From Devosia sp. (lineage in GTDB: Bacteria; Pseudomonadota; Alphaproteobacteria; Rhizobiales; Devosiaceae): 42,891 nt of DNA. The translations under genes and the position numbers were made by a program. Positions within the stretch are counted from its first letter, which is position 1. Every line of letters starts with the position of its first letter. Positions 1 through 9,178 of the stretch are shown here, one piece after another. Under the pieces are notes generated by a model. That model saw nothing but the letters and a program-made list of their open reading frames with translations, searched no databases and had not been told where the DNA came from. The stretch lies in contig NZ_JAUYGL010000233.1 in NCBI RefSeq assembly GCF_030689745.1, positions 1 through 42,891 of the forward strand. Direction: 5' to 3'.

Positions 1-132
1 TCTGCCGCCTTGTCCGATTGACACGCTCTGGCCTCTTGCTACCCGAAATCACCAGAGGCCGTTATTGGTTCCGTCACGATTTTCCTGCGAGTTCGGCGAC
101 GGCTTGGGACTGCCGAGAGCAGAGAGGCGCGC

Positions 133-152
133 TCCCTTCCTTCTTGAAGGGA
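133..152. repeat. Short palindrome downstream of the glycosylase gene
   Basis: Arms TCCCTTC (133-139) and GAAGGGA (146-152) pair perfectly around a 6-nt loop. It lies about 20 bases past the stop of the minus-strand glycosylase gene and is followed on the plus strand by a GGGGTGGGG tract like those in the other extragenic repeats here. No T-tract follows on the minus strand, so it is a repeat or mRNA 3' hairpin rather than a clear terminator. A second weak stem, GGCCTCT (30-36) with AGAGGCC (54-60), is nearby. Nothing else is recognisable in bases 1-171. Confidence 0.4.
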
Positions 153-171
153 CGGATCGGGGTGGGGCTCG

Positions 172-729
172 CTACGACAGTGGCCTGCTCAGAAACGGCG
201 AGCCGCGCCGCACGAAGCGCCAGGGTGTCGCCACCGCCTTGGTGATGCCAATGCGCGGCCCGGTGGCGATCTCATGGCTCTCGGCGCTGGCGGTGAGGCT
301 GAAGGGGGGGCTGGCAAGCGGCAACCCGTTTTGTGCCGCATCAATGCCCAGCGCCTGACAAAGCTTGCCGGGACCCGAACAGAGTTGGCGCCCGGACATG
401 CCACCGCGCCGCTGCTGCATCAGCGCCAGCCCATGGAGCGGCTCCAGCGCCCGGATCAGCACGGCGCTGCCCGGCTGGCAGACAAAGTTCAGGCACCAGT
501 GGATGCCGTAGATCTTGTAGACATAGGCATGCCCGGCCGGACCGAACATCGCCGCATTGCGCGGGGTCGGTCCCTTGAAGCTGTGCGAGGCAGGGTCTTG
601 CTGGTCATAGGCCTCCACCTCGACCAGGACCCCGCCCACGCCATCGACCAGGAGCGTGACGCCGATGAGATCGCACGCCACCTCGGGGGCGGGGCGATCA
701 AAGAAGGCGGGGGTGAGTTGCGGCGTCAC
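172..729 (-). CDS. Putative 3-methyladenine DNA glycosylase (AAG/MPG family)
   Basis: A base-excision-repair glycosylase of 185 residues that would remove alkylated purines such as 3-methyladenine. The AAG/MPG fold is recognisable from the EVEAY motif near residue 37 (its second Glu is the family's catalytic general base), followed by DPASH, a G-TPRN-MFGPAGHAYVY stretch and YGIHWCLNFVC, all in family order. RQLCSGPGKLCQALGI in the C-terminal half is also typical. Length is close to the usual 180-210. The start is GTG at 729 without an obvious Shine-Dalgarno; no better in-frame start lies upstream. It follows the DSD1-like gene on the same strand after about 160 bases of palindromic repeats and is probably a separate function. 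Confidence 0.88.
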   Translation of the reverse strand: MTPQLTPAFFDRPAPEVACDLIGVTLLVDGVGGVLVEVEAYDQQDPASHSFKGPTPRNAAMFGPAGHAYVYKIYGIHWCLNFVCQPGSAVLIRALEPLHGLALMQQRRGGMSGRQLCSGPGKLCQALGIDAAQNGLPLASPPFSLTASAESHEIATGPRIGITKAVATPWRFVRRGSPFLSRPLS

Positions 730-750
730 CGGGGGCAGCTGAGGGTCTCA

Positions 751-865
751 AAACCCCCACCCTTGATCCCTCCCCACAAGGGGGAGGGAGACGATGAACA
801 CCGGCACCGTAGCCAGCGCCTCGCTCCTCTTGATGGGGAGGGGCTGAGGCTGGGGCGACACCGCA
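751..865. repeat. Composite GC-rich extragenic palindromic repeat (two inverted copies)
   Basis: Fills the gap between the glycosylase and the DSD1-like gene. One unit has a perfect hairpin, CCCTCCCC (768-775) with GGGGAGGG (781-788), preceded by CCCCCACCC. A second unit near 825-860 (CTCCTCTTGATGGGGAGGGG then CTGAGGCTGGGG) reads as an inverted, diverged copy. Related GC-rich units occur near 6905-6945 and 14344-14445. This looks like a dispersed non-coding repeat; a role in mRNA stability is only inferred. Confidence 0.5.
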
Positions 866-889
866 AAGGCGGAACCAGACGCATCACCC

Positions 890-1951
890 TCAATCCACCC
901 GGCCGCGCGCGTCGACCCGGACCGTCTCGACCACCTGGTCACCCGAGATCAGCGTCACCGTGTCGAACAGATTGGACACCACGCATGCGTGGTTGGGGAT
1001 GATGCGGATCTTGTCGCCGATCTGCGGCTTGTCCACGCACCGTGTCAGATCGATCGTGCCATGCTCTTCGCTCAGTCCGACGATCTGGGCCCCGGGATAG
1101 GCCTCGATCAAGCCGAAACCACTCATCCCCAGCGTGTCGCTGGTCAGCGCCTTGGAGCCGGCGTCGATAATGGCGCGGTTTTCGGTGGGCCGGCTGACCA
1201 CAGTGGCCAGCACGGTCAGGGCACAGTCCTCGAACCCGCCCACGCCTTTGCTGACCTGGAAGCGGTCCATATAGATATAGGTGCCGGGGCGATGCTCAGT
1301 GGCTGCTGTCACCTCATGGGCGCGCCACAGATCGGGCGTGCCGCCATTGGAAATGATCGCGGGGGCAAGCCCTGCTGCGATCAGTGCTGCCTTGGCAGCC
1401 GCCAGAAACGCCTGATTGGCTTCGACCTGCCCGGCGGCCGGATAGGTCATCAAGCCGCCAAACACCAGACCGGGCGACGCCGCAATGGTCCGCGCCAATT
1501 CAACCGCCGCCTCGGGGCTCTGCACCCCGCAGCGGCCCATGCCGGTATCGCACTCAACCAGCACGGCTAGCGGCTGGGCGGCGTCGGCAAAGGTGCTCGA
1601 CAGGCCAGCCACGGTCTCGACGCTGTCGGCAGTGACAGTGATATGCACGCGCTCATGCAGCGCCTTGAGGCGCGCCAGCTTGGCAGCGCCCAGGATATTG
1701 TAGGGCAGGAAGATTTCGCTGATCCCGGCATCGGCCATCACCTCGGCCTCGCCCAGCTTCTGCACCGTGATGCCGACCGCGCCCAGCTCCATGGCGCGCT
1801 TGGCAAAACGCGGCAGCTTGTGCGTCTTGATATGCGGGCGCAGCTTGATGCCATGGGCATCGGCATAATCCTGCGCCCGTTTGAGATTGGCCTCGACGCG
1901 ATCAATGTCGATCAGCACGGCGGGGGTATCGACCTCGAAAATACGGCTCAT
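890..1951 (-). CDS. DSD1 / D-threonine aldolase family PLP enzyme
   Basis: A fold-type III PLP enzyme of 353 residues with an alanine-racemase-like N-terminal barrel and the C-terminal D-serine dehydratase-like domain. The PLP lysine is in RPHIKTHK near residues 38-45. The C-terminal PNHACVVSNL carries the His-x-Cys metal-ligand pair known from eukaryotic D-serine dehydratase and D-threonine aldolase. Likely reactions are retro-aldol cleavage or dehydration of a D-3-hydroxy amino acid; the substrate cannot be read from sequence. Its ATG overlaps the stop of the SDR gene by four bases, so the two are translationally coupled. An upstream RidA-like gene suggests an enamine/imine product, favouring a dehydratase. 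Confidence 0.85.
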   Translation of the reverse strand: MSRIFEVDTPAVLIDIDRVEANLKRAQDYADAHGIKLRPHIKTHKLPRFAKRAMELGAVGITVQKLGEAEVMADAGISEIFLPYNILGAAKLARLKALHERVHITVTADSVETVAGLSSTFADAAQPLAVLVECDTGMGRCGVQSPEAAVELARTIAASPGLVFGGLMTYPAAGQVEANQAFLAAAKAALIAAGLAPAIISNGGTPDLWRAHEVTAATEHRPGTYIYMDRFQVSKGVGGFEDCALTVLATVVSRPTENRAIIDAGSKALTSDTLGMSGFGLIEAYPGAQIVGLSEEHGTIDLTRCVDKPQIGDKIRIIPNHACVVSNLFDTVTLISGDQVVETVRVDARGRVD

Positions 1952-2724
1952 TTGCCCCTCAATACATCATCGACGAAACGCAGATTGCCGGCGGTGAGCC
2001 CGGCATCGACCGGCAGCACCGTGCCGGTAATGCCCGAGGCGGCGTCCGAACAAAAAAACACCGCCGCATTGGCGACTTCAGCCGGCAGCACCATGCGCCC
2101 CAGCGGATAATGCGGCAGCACAGTGTCCAGCAGGCCCGGATCGGCCTCAAGGCGGTGATCCCAGGCCGGCGTGCGCACCGAGCCGGGGCAGATCACATTG
2201 GCACGCACGCCCTGGCCGCCGCGCTCCACTGCGATGGCCTTGGCATAGGCGATCAACCCGGCTTTGGCGGCGGCATAGGCCGGGTTGCCGTAATGGCCCA
2301 ACCCATTGACCGAGGAGATGAACACCAGGCTGCCGGCGCCGCGCCTGGCCATGGCGGCGATGATCGGGTCGGTCATGGCATAGGCGCCATTCAGATTGAT
2401 GGCGAGTTCGGCTGCCCAGACCGCGTCATCGAGTTGGTCGAGGGTTTCGGCCCGCGTGAAGCCGGCATTGGCGATCACCGCGTCGGGCGCGCCGCTTCTG
2501 GCCAGATAACCTTCAATGGATGCCCGTGTGCCCCTGGCATCGGCCTGGTCAAACAGCACCGTGTCGACCAGATCAAGCCCCGCAAGCATGCTGGCCTCGC
2601 GGTCGGCGCCCACCACCCTGGCCCCCGCCGCCCGCAGGCTGGCCACCAGTGCCTGGCCGATGCCGCCGCCGGCGCCACTGACCAGAACGGTCTTGCCGTT
2701 CAATCCGAACACCGAGCTGTCCAT
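1948..2724 (-). CDS. SDR-family NAD(P)-dependent oxidoreductase
   Basis: A classical short-chain dehydrogenase of 258 residues. The glycine-rich cofactor motif GAGGGIGQA is at about residues 17-25, an acidic residue (GADRE) ends the second strand and suggests NAD preference, the NAG motif (VIANAG) is mid-chain, and the catalytic Ser with YxxxK are in FISSVNGLG and NPAYAAAKAG. The C-terminal GITGTVLPVDAGLT matches the family. It lies 7 bases after the RidA-like gene and overlaps the DSD1-like gene by four, so it works in the same catabolic operon, perhaps oxidising a hydroxy group of the amino-acid substrate or a 2-keto product. The substrate is unknown. Confidence 0.88.
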   Translation of the reverse strand: MDSSVFGLNGKTVLVSGAGGGIGQALVASLRAAGARVVGADREASMLAGLDLVDTVLFDQADARGTRASIEGYLARSGAPDAVIANAGFTRAETLDQLDDAVWAAELAINLNGAYAMTDPIIAAMARRGAGSLVFISSVNGLGHYGNPAYAAAKAGLIAYAKAIAVERGGQGVRANVICPGSVRTPAWDHRLEADPGLLDTVLPHYPLGRMVLPAEVANAAVFFCSDAASGITGTVLPVDAGLTAGNLRFVDDVLRGK

Positions 2725-2731
2725 TATCCGA

Positions 2732-3121
2732 TCATCCCTGCGGCTGCTTGTAGGCGACGCAGTCGATCTCGACCTTGCAGTCCACCATCATGTGGCTCTG
2801 CACCGCCGCGCGCGCCGGTGGGTTCTCGCCGAAATAGCTTTTATAGACAGCGTTGAAGCTCCAGAAGTCGCGCGGATCATCCAGCCAGACCCCGCAGCGC
2901 ACCACATCTTGCAGCCCATAGCCGGCTTCTTCCAGAATCGCGATGACGTTCTTGATCGTGAGGTGGGTCTGCTCGACGATGCCAACCCCCTGGATTTCGC
3001 CGTCTTTCATGGCCACCTGGCCGGAAACGAACAGGAAACCGCCGGCCCCAACGGCACGGGCAAAGGGCAGGTTCTGGCCACCGGCCCCGGACTTTTCGGC
3101 ACCATAGCGTTTGATCGACAT
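2732..3121 (-). CDS. RidA-family enamine/imine deaminase
   Basis: A RidA/YjgF-family protein of 129 residues, the normal length. Family features are GGFLFVSGQVAM, the later PPARAAVQSHMM with the conserved substrate-binding Arg, and KVEIDCVAY at the C-terminus. RidA enzymes hydrolyse reactive enamine/imine intermediates such as 2-aminoacrylate released by PLP enzymes. A good Shine-Dalgarno (AGGAG, 7 bases upstream) supports the ATG at 3121. It is first in a three-gene leftward operon with the SDR and DSD1-like genes, which supports a dedicated clean-up role. Divergent from the M81 gene across a short promoter region. Confidence 0.88.
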   Translation of the reverse strand: MSIKRYGAEKSGAGGQNLPFARAVGAGGFLFVSGQVAMKDGEIQGVGIVEQTHLTIKNVIAILEEAGYGLQDVVRCGVWLDDPRDFWSFNAVYKSYFGENPPARAAVQSHMMVDCKVEIDCVAYKQPQG

Positions 3122-3201
3122 CGCAGCACTCCTGGGAGAATTTTGTAATCAAATTTCGTTATCGGCCATCATATCGGGCCAAGAGAGCGGTTTCACCGAC
3201 A

Positions 3202-3236
3202 AATCACGGATCAAAATGTAAATTTCTTACGTGATT
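3202..3236. promoter_or_regulatory. Nested inverted repeats in the ridA-like / M81 divergent promoter
   Basis: AATCACG (3202-3208) and CGTGATT (3230-3236) are perfect arms 21 bases apart; inside lies GTAAATTTCTTAC (3218-3230) with GTAA/TTAC arms. The surrounding region is AT-richer than its neighbours. This is a plausible operator for a local regulator controlling both directions. Which protein binds is unknown. Confidence 0.35.
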
Positions 3237-3315
3237 GCCCCATATGGCCTGTGTTACCGTGCTCTCCAGACACCTTAGCCCAAGCCCAGAAATAGTCACT
3301 ATTGCGAGTTTCCAA

Positions 3316-4776
3316 GTGCGCGTCTTTACCGCCGCCCTAGCCACTGAAACCAACACATTTTCACCCATCGCCGTGGACCGGCGGGCGTTCGAGGCCTCGC
3401 TCTATGCCCGCCCGGGCGAGCATCCGGCCACCCCCACCCTGTGCACCGCGCCGATCACGGTGGGCCGCGAGGTCTGCGCCCAGCAAGGCTGGACGCTGAT
3501 CGAAGGCAGCGCCAGTTGGGCCGACCCGGCAGGCTTGGTGGCGCGAACCACCTATGAAGAGCTGCGCGACGAAATTCTGGCGCAATTGCAAGCCGCCATG
3601 CCCGTCGACGCCGTCGTGCTGGGGCTGCATGGCGCCATGGTGGCGCAGGGTTATGATGATCCCGAGGGCGATCTGCTGAGCCGTATCCGGACCATTGTCG
3701 GGCCCGGCGTGCTGGTCTGCGCCGAGCTCGATCCGCATAGTCACCTGACCGCCAAACGCGTCGCAGCCGCCAATTTCCTGGTGGCGTTCAAGGAATTCCC
3801 GCACACCGATTTCGTCGACCGGGCGCGGGACCTCTGGGCCATCGCCGTGCGGGCGCTCAAGGGCGAGATTACCCCGGTGATGAGCGTGTTCGACTGTCGC
3901 ATGATCGATGTGTTCCCCACCTCCAAACAACCGATGCGCGGCTTTGTCGATCAGCTTTATGCGCTGGAACGGGCCGAGCCGGATGTGCTCTCGCTCTCGG
4001 TGATCCACGGCTTCATGGCCGGCGATGTGCCCGAAATGGGCACCAAGATCATCGCCATCACCAATGACAATGCCGCCAAGGGCGCGGCCTTGGCCGAAAA
4101 GCTGGGGCGCGAATTGTTTGCCATGCGCGGCACCTTCATGGTGGCGCAGGTGGATGAGCGCGCGGCCGTTGACGCGGCAATTGCCGCGCCGCGCGGGCCC
4201 GTGGTGATTGCCGATGTGTGGGACAACCCCGGGGGCGGCACGGCGGGCGATGCAACCGTCATTCTGGCAGAGCTGATTGCACGGGGGATACGTGACGTCG
4301 CCGTGGGCACGATCTGGGATCCGATCGCGGTGCAGATCTGCATGGCAGCCGGCGAAGGTGCTCAAATTCCATTGCGTTTCGGGGCCAAGTCGGCGCCGCA
4401 TACGGGTAACCCGATTGATCAAATAGTGACGGTCAATCGCATCGTATGCGACGCGCAGATGCGCTTTGGCGAAAGCTATGCGCCCTTCGGTGATGCGGCC
4501 TGGATCAGCTTTGCCGGGATTGATGTGATCCTCAATTCGACCCGGGCGCAAAGCTTTGATCCATCACTGTTTTCCGTGATGGGCATTGACCCGAAGTCGC
4601 GCAAGATCCTGCTGATCAAATCGACCAATCACTTCTACGATTCCTTCTCCAGAATCGCCTCGGAGATCATCTATTGCGCGGCCGGCAAGCCCTATCCAAA
4701 CACGCCGGCCACCACGCCCTACCGCAAGGCGCGGCGCGATATCTGGCCCATGGTGGAGAATCCGTGGGGTGATTGA
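3316..4776 (+). CDS. M81 family metallopeptidase (MlrC-like), copy 1
   Basis: A 486-residue member of the MlrC/M81 group, zinc peptidases named for the last step of microcystin breakdown; most bacterial members have unknown substrates. The GTG at 3316 (MRVFTAALATETNTFSP) is preferred because family members begin with this strand; the frame is open further upstream to 3235 but that extension looks unrelated, and no strong Shine-Dalgarno decides it. Motifs: LHGAMV, a D-P-H pair followed 22 residues later by the His of FPHTD (the Asp/His/His zinc set of MlrC has the same spacing), and DNPGGGTAGDA. No signal peptide, so cytoplasmic. It diverges from the ridA-like operon, suggesting a linked amino-acid-derived substrate. 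Confidence 0.85.
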   Translation: MRVFTAALATETNTFSPIAVDRRAFEASLYARPGEHPATPTLCTAPITVGREVCAQQGWTLIEGSASWADPAGLVARTTYEELRDEILAQLQAAMPVDAVVLGLHGAMVAQGYDDPEGDLLSRIRTIVGPGVLVCAELDPHSHLTAKRVAAANFLVAFKEFPHTDFVDRARDLWAIAVRALKGEITPVMSVFDCRMIDVFPTSKQPMRGFVDQLYALERAEPDVLSLSVIHGFMAGDVPEMGTKIIAITNDNAAKGAALAEKLGRELFAMRGTFMVAQVDERAAVDAAIAAPRGPVVIADVWDNPGGGTAGDATVILAELIARGIRDVAVGTIWDPIAVQICMAAGEGAQIPLRFGAKSAPHTGNPIDQIVTVNRIVCDAQMRFGESYAPFGDAAWISFAGIDVILNSTRAQSFDPSLFSVMGIDPKSRKILLIKSTNHFYDSFSRIASEIIYCAAGKPYPNTPATTPYRKARRDIWPMVENPWGD

Positions 4777-4813
4777 GGGCGGCGCGGCCGCCCCGCTTCC
4801 ACACCCACCGCAC

Positions 4814-4842
4814 GTCACCCTCGGGTCAGGCCCGAGAGTGAC
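4814..4842. repeat. Extragenic hairpin between convergent genes
   Basis: GTCACCCTCGGG (4814-4825) and CCCGAGAGTGAC (4831-4842) form a 12-bp stem with one mismatch and a 5-nt loop. It lies between the M81 gene (+) and the GH20 gene (-), so it may block read-through in both directions. This GTCACCCTCGGG type is a familiar dispersed repeat in alphaproteobacteria. Confidence 0.55.
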
Positions 4843-4869
4843 GATCGGGTTTGTTGAGACGGTATAGGC

Positions 4870-6882
4870 CTACTCCGCGGACCAGTTGCGGTACATGATG
4901 GGCATCAGGCCCACCAGCGCCTTGAACCGGTCCCAGCTCTTGCGCTCGGGCAGCGTCCAGCCAGCTTCGGCGATGGCCGATAGCCTGGGGAAAACCAGGC
5001 GGTCAAAGATGGCGCGGTCGGTCATGGATTCGCTCCAGATGCAGGCCTGCACGCCCATCAGGTGTGTCAGTCCCTGCTCGGAGAATCCGGCGCGGGCCTC
5101 GAACTCATAGGTCTCCTGCGGGCCCGACCAGCCGGCCCAGCCAGCACCGGGCTCGGCCCAGGCCTCCGAATTGGCCATGTCGAGATAGTAGCGCTGCCCC
5201 GGCGAGACGACAATGTTGAAGCCCTTTTCGGCGAGGGCGGCGTTGATCTCGACATTGCGCCAGCCGATGACGAAGCTCTTGTCGGGATCCACCGCATTGC
5301 CGTGCGCCGCCTCTTCCCAGCCGCCGGTAATGGCGCCTTTGGCGGTGATGTAATCATGCACGCGGCGAATGAAAGCGGCCTGGATCAGCGCGGTGGGTGA
5401 GCCCTCGATTTCGTCGGCGCCGTGATGATTGCCGAGCTGGTTGAATTGCCGCTCGTGCCTGGCGCGCATGTCCGGGCCGCCGAGCTTTTCAATCATGTCG
5501 AGCGCCAGTGGCGAGCCGGACCAGGCGGCCAGTGGCACCTCATCGGCACCGATATGGAAGATGCCAGCGGGGAACAGCTCGAGGACTTCGTCGACGACAG
5601 TTTCGACGAATTTGTACACCGGCTCATAGGCTGGGTTCAGGCTGTTATTGGGAAAGCCCTGCACCGATTGATATTCGCCCTGTTCGGCCGGATCGCGCAG
5701 CTCCGGCAGTGATTGCAGCGTGGCGTAGGAATGGCCGGGAATGTCGATTTCGGGGATCACCGCGATGGCCAGGCTATCGGCCAGCGCCACAATCTGGCGC
5801 ACGGCATCCTTGGAATAATAGCCGCCCGTGGGCTGAGGGCCCGAGCCGAGCAAGGGCGGCAGCGCCTTGCCGTGACCGCGCCAGGCGCCGATTTCGGTGA
5901 GCTGGGGATAGGCATCAATCTCGATCCGCCAGGCCTCGTCCTCGCTCAGGTGCCAATGGAACTTGTTGAGCTTGTTCCAGGCCAGCAGTCTGAGCAACTG
6001 GCTGCATTCGGCGCTGGAATAGAACTGGCGGGCGACGTCGAGATGGCAGCCGCGATAGGCAAAGCCCGGTTCATCGGCAATGGTGCCGCCGGTGGGGAAG
6101 ACAAAGGTCTGCGGGTGCTTCTTGGCGCCGCGCAGGATCTGGCCGAGCGTCACCAGGCCATAGAACATGCCCTGGCGGGTGGTGGCCTCCACAACGGCGT
6201 TGTCTTCACTGAAGCTCACTTCATAGGCTTCGGCGCCGAGGCCATCCCGATAGCGGATGGCAACGGGCATGCCGGCTTCGGAAGCCGGGCGGACAATGGC
6301 CTCGACAGCAAACAGATCATCGACCAGATCGGCAAAGGCGGCGGCGGCGCGGCCGGCATCTGTGCCTTCCGGCTTGAGATCCAGGCCAGGCGGCGGGGTG
6401 CGCGTGCCGGTAGTGGCCACCGATTTCGGCCAGGGGATGATGGAGACTTGTACCGGCGCCTTGGCCGGCACGGGGAATTTTGCCGCGCCCTTGAGGAGCG
6501 GCGAATTGTGGCCCTTGCCCTGGGTGGGCGCGGTCGCGAGATTGACGATGGTGCCATCGGCCAGCTCGACATAGGCTGCATTGGCGCCGTCGCTCCAGTG
6601 CCGCAAACCATAGGACAGGCCGCGCGCGATCGACGTCCAGGTCTCGCCGGGCGCCAGTACAAAGCCGTCAGGCGGGGCGATCAAGGTGTAGTTGGACAGC
6701 CGTTTGAGCAGCTTGCCGTTTTCCAGCGTCGCCGTCGGGTCGATCCGGGCCGGGCCCGAGAAGCCGAGGGTGAAACCGCTGACCGGACTATCGCCCGTAT
6801 TGGTCAGCTCGAGGCCATAGGCGAGCGGCGCGTCATCTGTGGCGGGGGTCCAGGTGGTGACGAGGGAGAAGGAGGTGGTCAT
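4870..6882 (-). CDS. GH20 beta-N-acetylhexosaminidase, cytoplasmic
   Basis: A 670-residue glycoside hydrolase that would remove terminal beta-linked GlcNAc or GalNAc. Roughly residues 1-140 form an N-terminal beta-sandwich-like region, followed by the GH20b-type domain (near IIPWPKSV) and the catalytic barrel beginning FAYRGCHLDVARQF. KFHWHLSEDEAWRIE, DIPGHSYA and the catalytic Asp-Glu pair in FHIGADEVP are all present, so substrate-assisted catalysis should be intact. No signal peptide or membrane segment is visible, so it acts in the cytoplasm on imported sugar. It is last in the leftward ABC-importer/RpiR cluster, about 225 bases after the regulator gene, with repeats between. Its exact substrate is inferred only. 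Confidence 0.92.
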   Translation of the reverse strand: MTTSFSLVTTWTPATDDAPLAYGLELTNTGDSPVSGFTLGFSGPARIDPTATLENGKLLKRLSNYTLIAPPDGFVLAPGETWTSIARGLSYGLRHWSDGANAAYVELADGTIVNLATAPTQGKGHNSPLLKGAAKFPVPAKAPVQVSIIPWPKSVATTGTRTPPPGLDLKPEGTDAGRAAAAFADLVDDLFAVEAIVRPASEAGMPVAIRYRDGLGAEAYEVSFSEDNAVVEATTRQGMFYGLVTLGQILRGAKKHPQTFVFPTGGTIADEPGFAYRGCHLDVARQFYSSAECSQLLRLLAWNKLNKFHWHLSEDEAWRIEIDAYPQLTEIGAWRGHGKALPPLLGSGPQPTGGYYSKDAVRQIVALADSLAIAVIPEIDIPGHSYATLQSLPELRDPAEQGEYQSVQGFPNNSLNPAYEPVYKFVETVVDEVLELFPAGIFHIGADEVPLAAWSGSPLALDMIEKLGGPDMRARHERQFNQLGNHHGADEIEGSPTALIQAAFIRRVHDYITAKGAITGGWEEAAHGNAVDPDKSFVIGWRNVEINAALAEKGFNIVVSPGQRYYLDMANSEAWAEPGAGWAGWSGPQETYEFEARAGFSEQGLTHLMGVQACIWSESMTDRAIFDRLVFPRLSAIAEAGWTLPERKSWDRFKALVGLMPIMYRNWSAE

Positions 6883-6904
6883 GGAAATGTCTCTTGGTCG
6901 GATG

Positions 6905-6945
6905 TGTGGCTCCCCTCCCCCTTGCGGGGCCGGGTGGGGGTGGGG
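6905..6945. repeat. GC-rich extragenic repeat
   Basis: A run of CCCCTCCCCCTTGCGGGG followed by GGGTGGGGGTGGGGG lies just upstream of the hexosaminidase start. It resembles the unit at 751-865. It falls between the RpiR regulator and the GH20 gene in the transcript direction. Confidence 0.4.
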
Positions 6946-7020
6946 GTCCAGCAGTGATGAACTGAACGACCCCTCGATCTGGCCATTCGAGCACTGCTCT
7001 CATGGCCTTCTTGTCTCGAA

Positions 7021-7037
7021 AGGCTCCAGTGGAGCCT
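7021..7037 (-). terminator. Hairpin downstream of the RpiR regulator gene
   Basis: AGGCTCC (7021-7027) and GGAGCCT (7031-7037) form a perfect 7-bp stem with a 3-nt loop, 70 bases beyond the regulator stop on the minus strand. Only a short TTT follows on that strand, so termination may be partial. It would separate GH20 expression from the upstream genes to some degree. Confidence 0.4.
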
Positions 7038-7107
7038 ATTATCGGCCGTGCCGACCGATGGCGAAGCCCTGCAAGGGGCAGGGAAGGCTGACTGAAACAG
7101 TGACGGG

Positions 7108-7974
7108 CTAATCCCCCAAAGGCTGGGCGTCGTCGCCGTCACGGTTGACGACGAGCTGGTGCTTGATGCGGCGCATGCTGGCGATAGCGGACGGGCCGAG
7201 CCGGGTGGCGACGGTTTGCGCCAAGACGTCAATTGTCGCCAGGAAGGCATAGCGGCCCGGTGTGGGGCGGAAAATATCGCCGTTCTCCTGCCAGTTGATC
7301 GGCAACAGGATATCGGCCTGCTCCGACACAATGGAGGCGGATCTGGTGATGACCACCCGGGTCAGGCCATATTCCCCCGCCACGGTCAGCGCCTTGGCGA
7401 GTTGGGCGTTATTGCCCGAGAGCGAACAGGCCACGATGACGGTGCCGGATGGCGCTGCGGCGGTCCGCATCATCTGCATCTGGTGGTCGTCCGTGGCAGC
7501 AATCTTGAGCCCGAGGCGGAACAGCCGTGCCTCGATCTCGCCCGCCATCATCGAGGAGGCGCCACCCGATCCGAAGGCCAGCACGAAACTGGATTTGACC
7601 AGGCTTTCAGCAGCGCGCTCGACGGCAGCGAAATCGAAATGGTCGAAGGTTTCGTAGATGATCGACTGGATGCCGTTGACCACGCCCTGGGCAATTTCGT
7701 GCACGCTGGAGGGACCGGCGGCAGGAGCGAAATAGCGCTGGCCAACAAAACGGGACTGCGCCAGCCGCACCTTGAAATCGGCATAGCTGTCGCAACCAAG
7801 ACGGCGACAGAAACGGGTCACGGTCGGCGGCGACACGTCGGCCTGCGCGGCAAGATCGACAATGGAGAGCTTGAGCACACTGTCGACGTCGGCCAGCACA
7901 ATTTCGGTCAAGGCGCGTTCAGAGCGCGTGAACGCGTGCTTTTCGCTCTGCAGCTGTCCAACAATATCGAGCAT
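7108..7974 (-). CDS. MurR/RpiR family transcriptional regulator
   Basis: A 288-residue sugar-responsive regulator. The N-terminal HTH_6 domain (about residues 1-75) includes ADVSPPTVTRFCRRLGC as the recognition-helix region; the C-terminal SIS phosphosugar-binding domain includes AFGSGGASSMMAGE and ACSLSGNNAQLAKAL. The ATG at 7974 is chosen because GGGGAAG lies six bases upstream; a longer frame to 7995 lacks this. It sits between the MalK-type ATPase and the hexosaminidase on the same strand, so it probably controls this importer locus in response to a phosphorylated amino sugar. Whether it activates or represses cannot be read. Candidate operators lie in 13428-13836. Confidence 0.9.
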   Translation of the reverse strand: MLDIVGQLQSEKHAFTRSERALTEIVLADVDSVLKLSIVDLAAQADVSPPTVTRFCRRLGCDSYADFKVRLAQSRFVGQRYFAPAAGPSSVHEIAQGVVNGIQSIIYETFDHFDFAAVERAAESLVKSSFVLAFGSGGASSMMAGEIEARLFRLGLKIAATDDHQMQMMRTAAAPSGTVIVACSLSGNNAQLAKALTVAGEYGLTRVVITRSASIVSEQADILLPINWQENGDIFRPTPGRYAFLATIDVLAQTVATRLGPSAIASMRRIKHQLVVNRDGDDAQPLGD

Positions 7975-8003
7975 GGTCACTTCCCCGGCGTGCAATCAGC
8001 CGA

Positions 8004-9080
<1,077 letters not shown>

Positions 9081-9138
9081 GGGGCGTCTCCGGTCGGCGG
9101 GGCTTGATACCCCCGGGCAGGCAATGGGGATCGGAAGC

Positions 9139-9164
9139 GCCATCGCCCCAGAAGGGGCGATGGC
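9139..9164 (-). terminator. Strong intercistronic hairpin after the binding-protein gene
   Basis: GCCATCGCCCC (9139-9149) and GGGGCGATGGC (9154-9164) form a perfect 11-bp stem with a 4-nt loop, 15 bases past the binding-protein stop on the minus strand. There is no U-tract, so it more likely protects the upstream mRNA from 3' exonucleases and lowers expression of the ATPase than fully terminates, as is known for binding-protein genes in other ABC operons. Confidence 0.65.
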
Positions 9165-9178
9165 CAGGTCAGAAGAAC

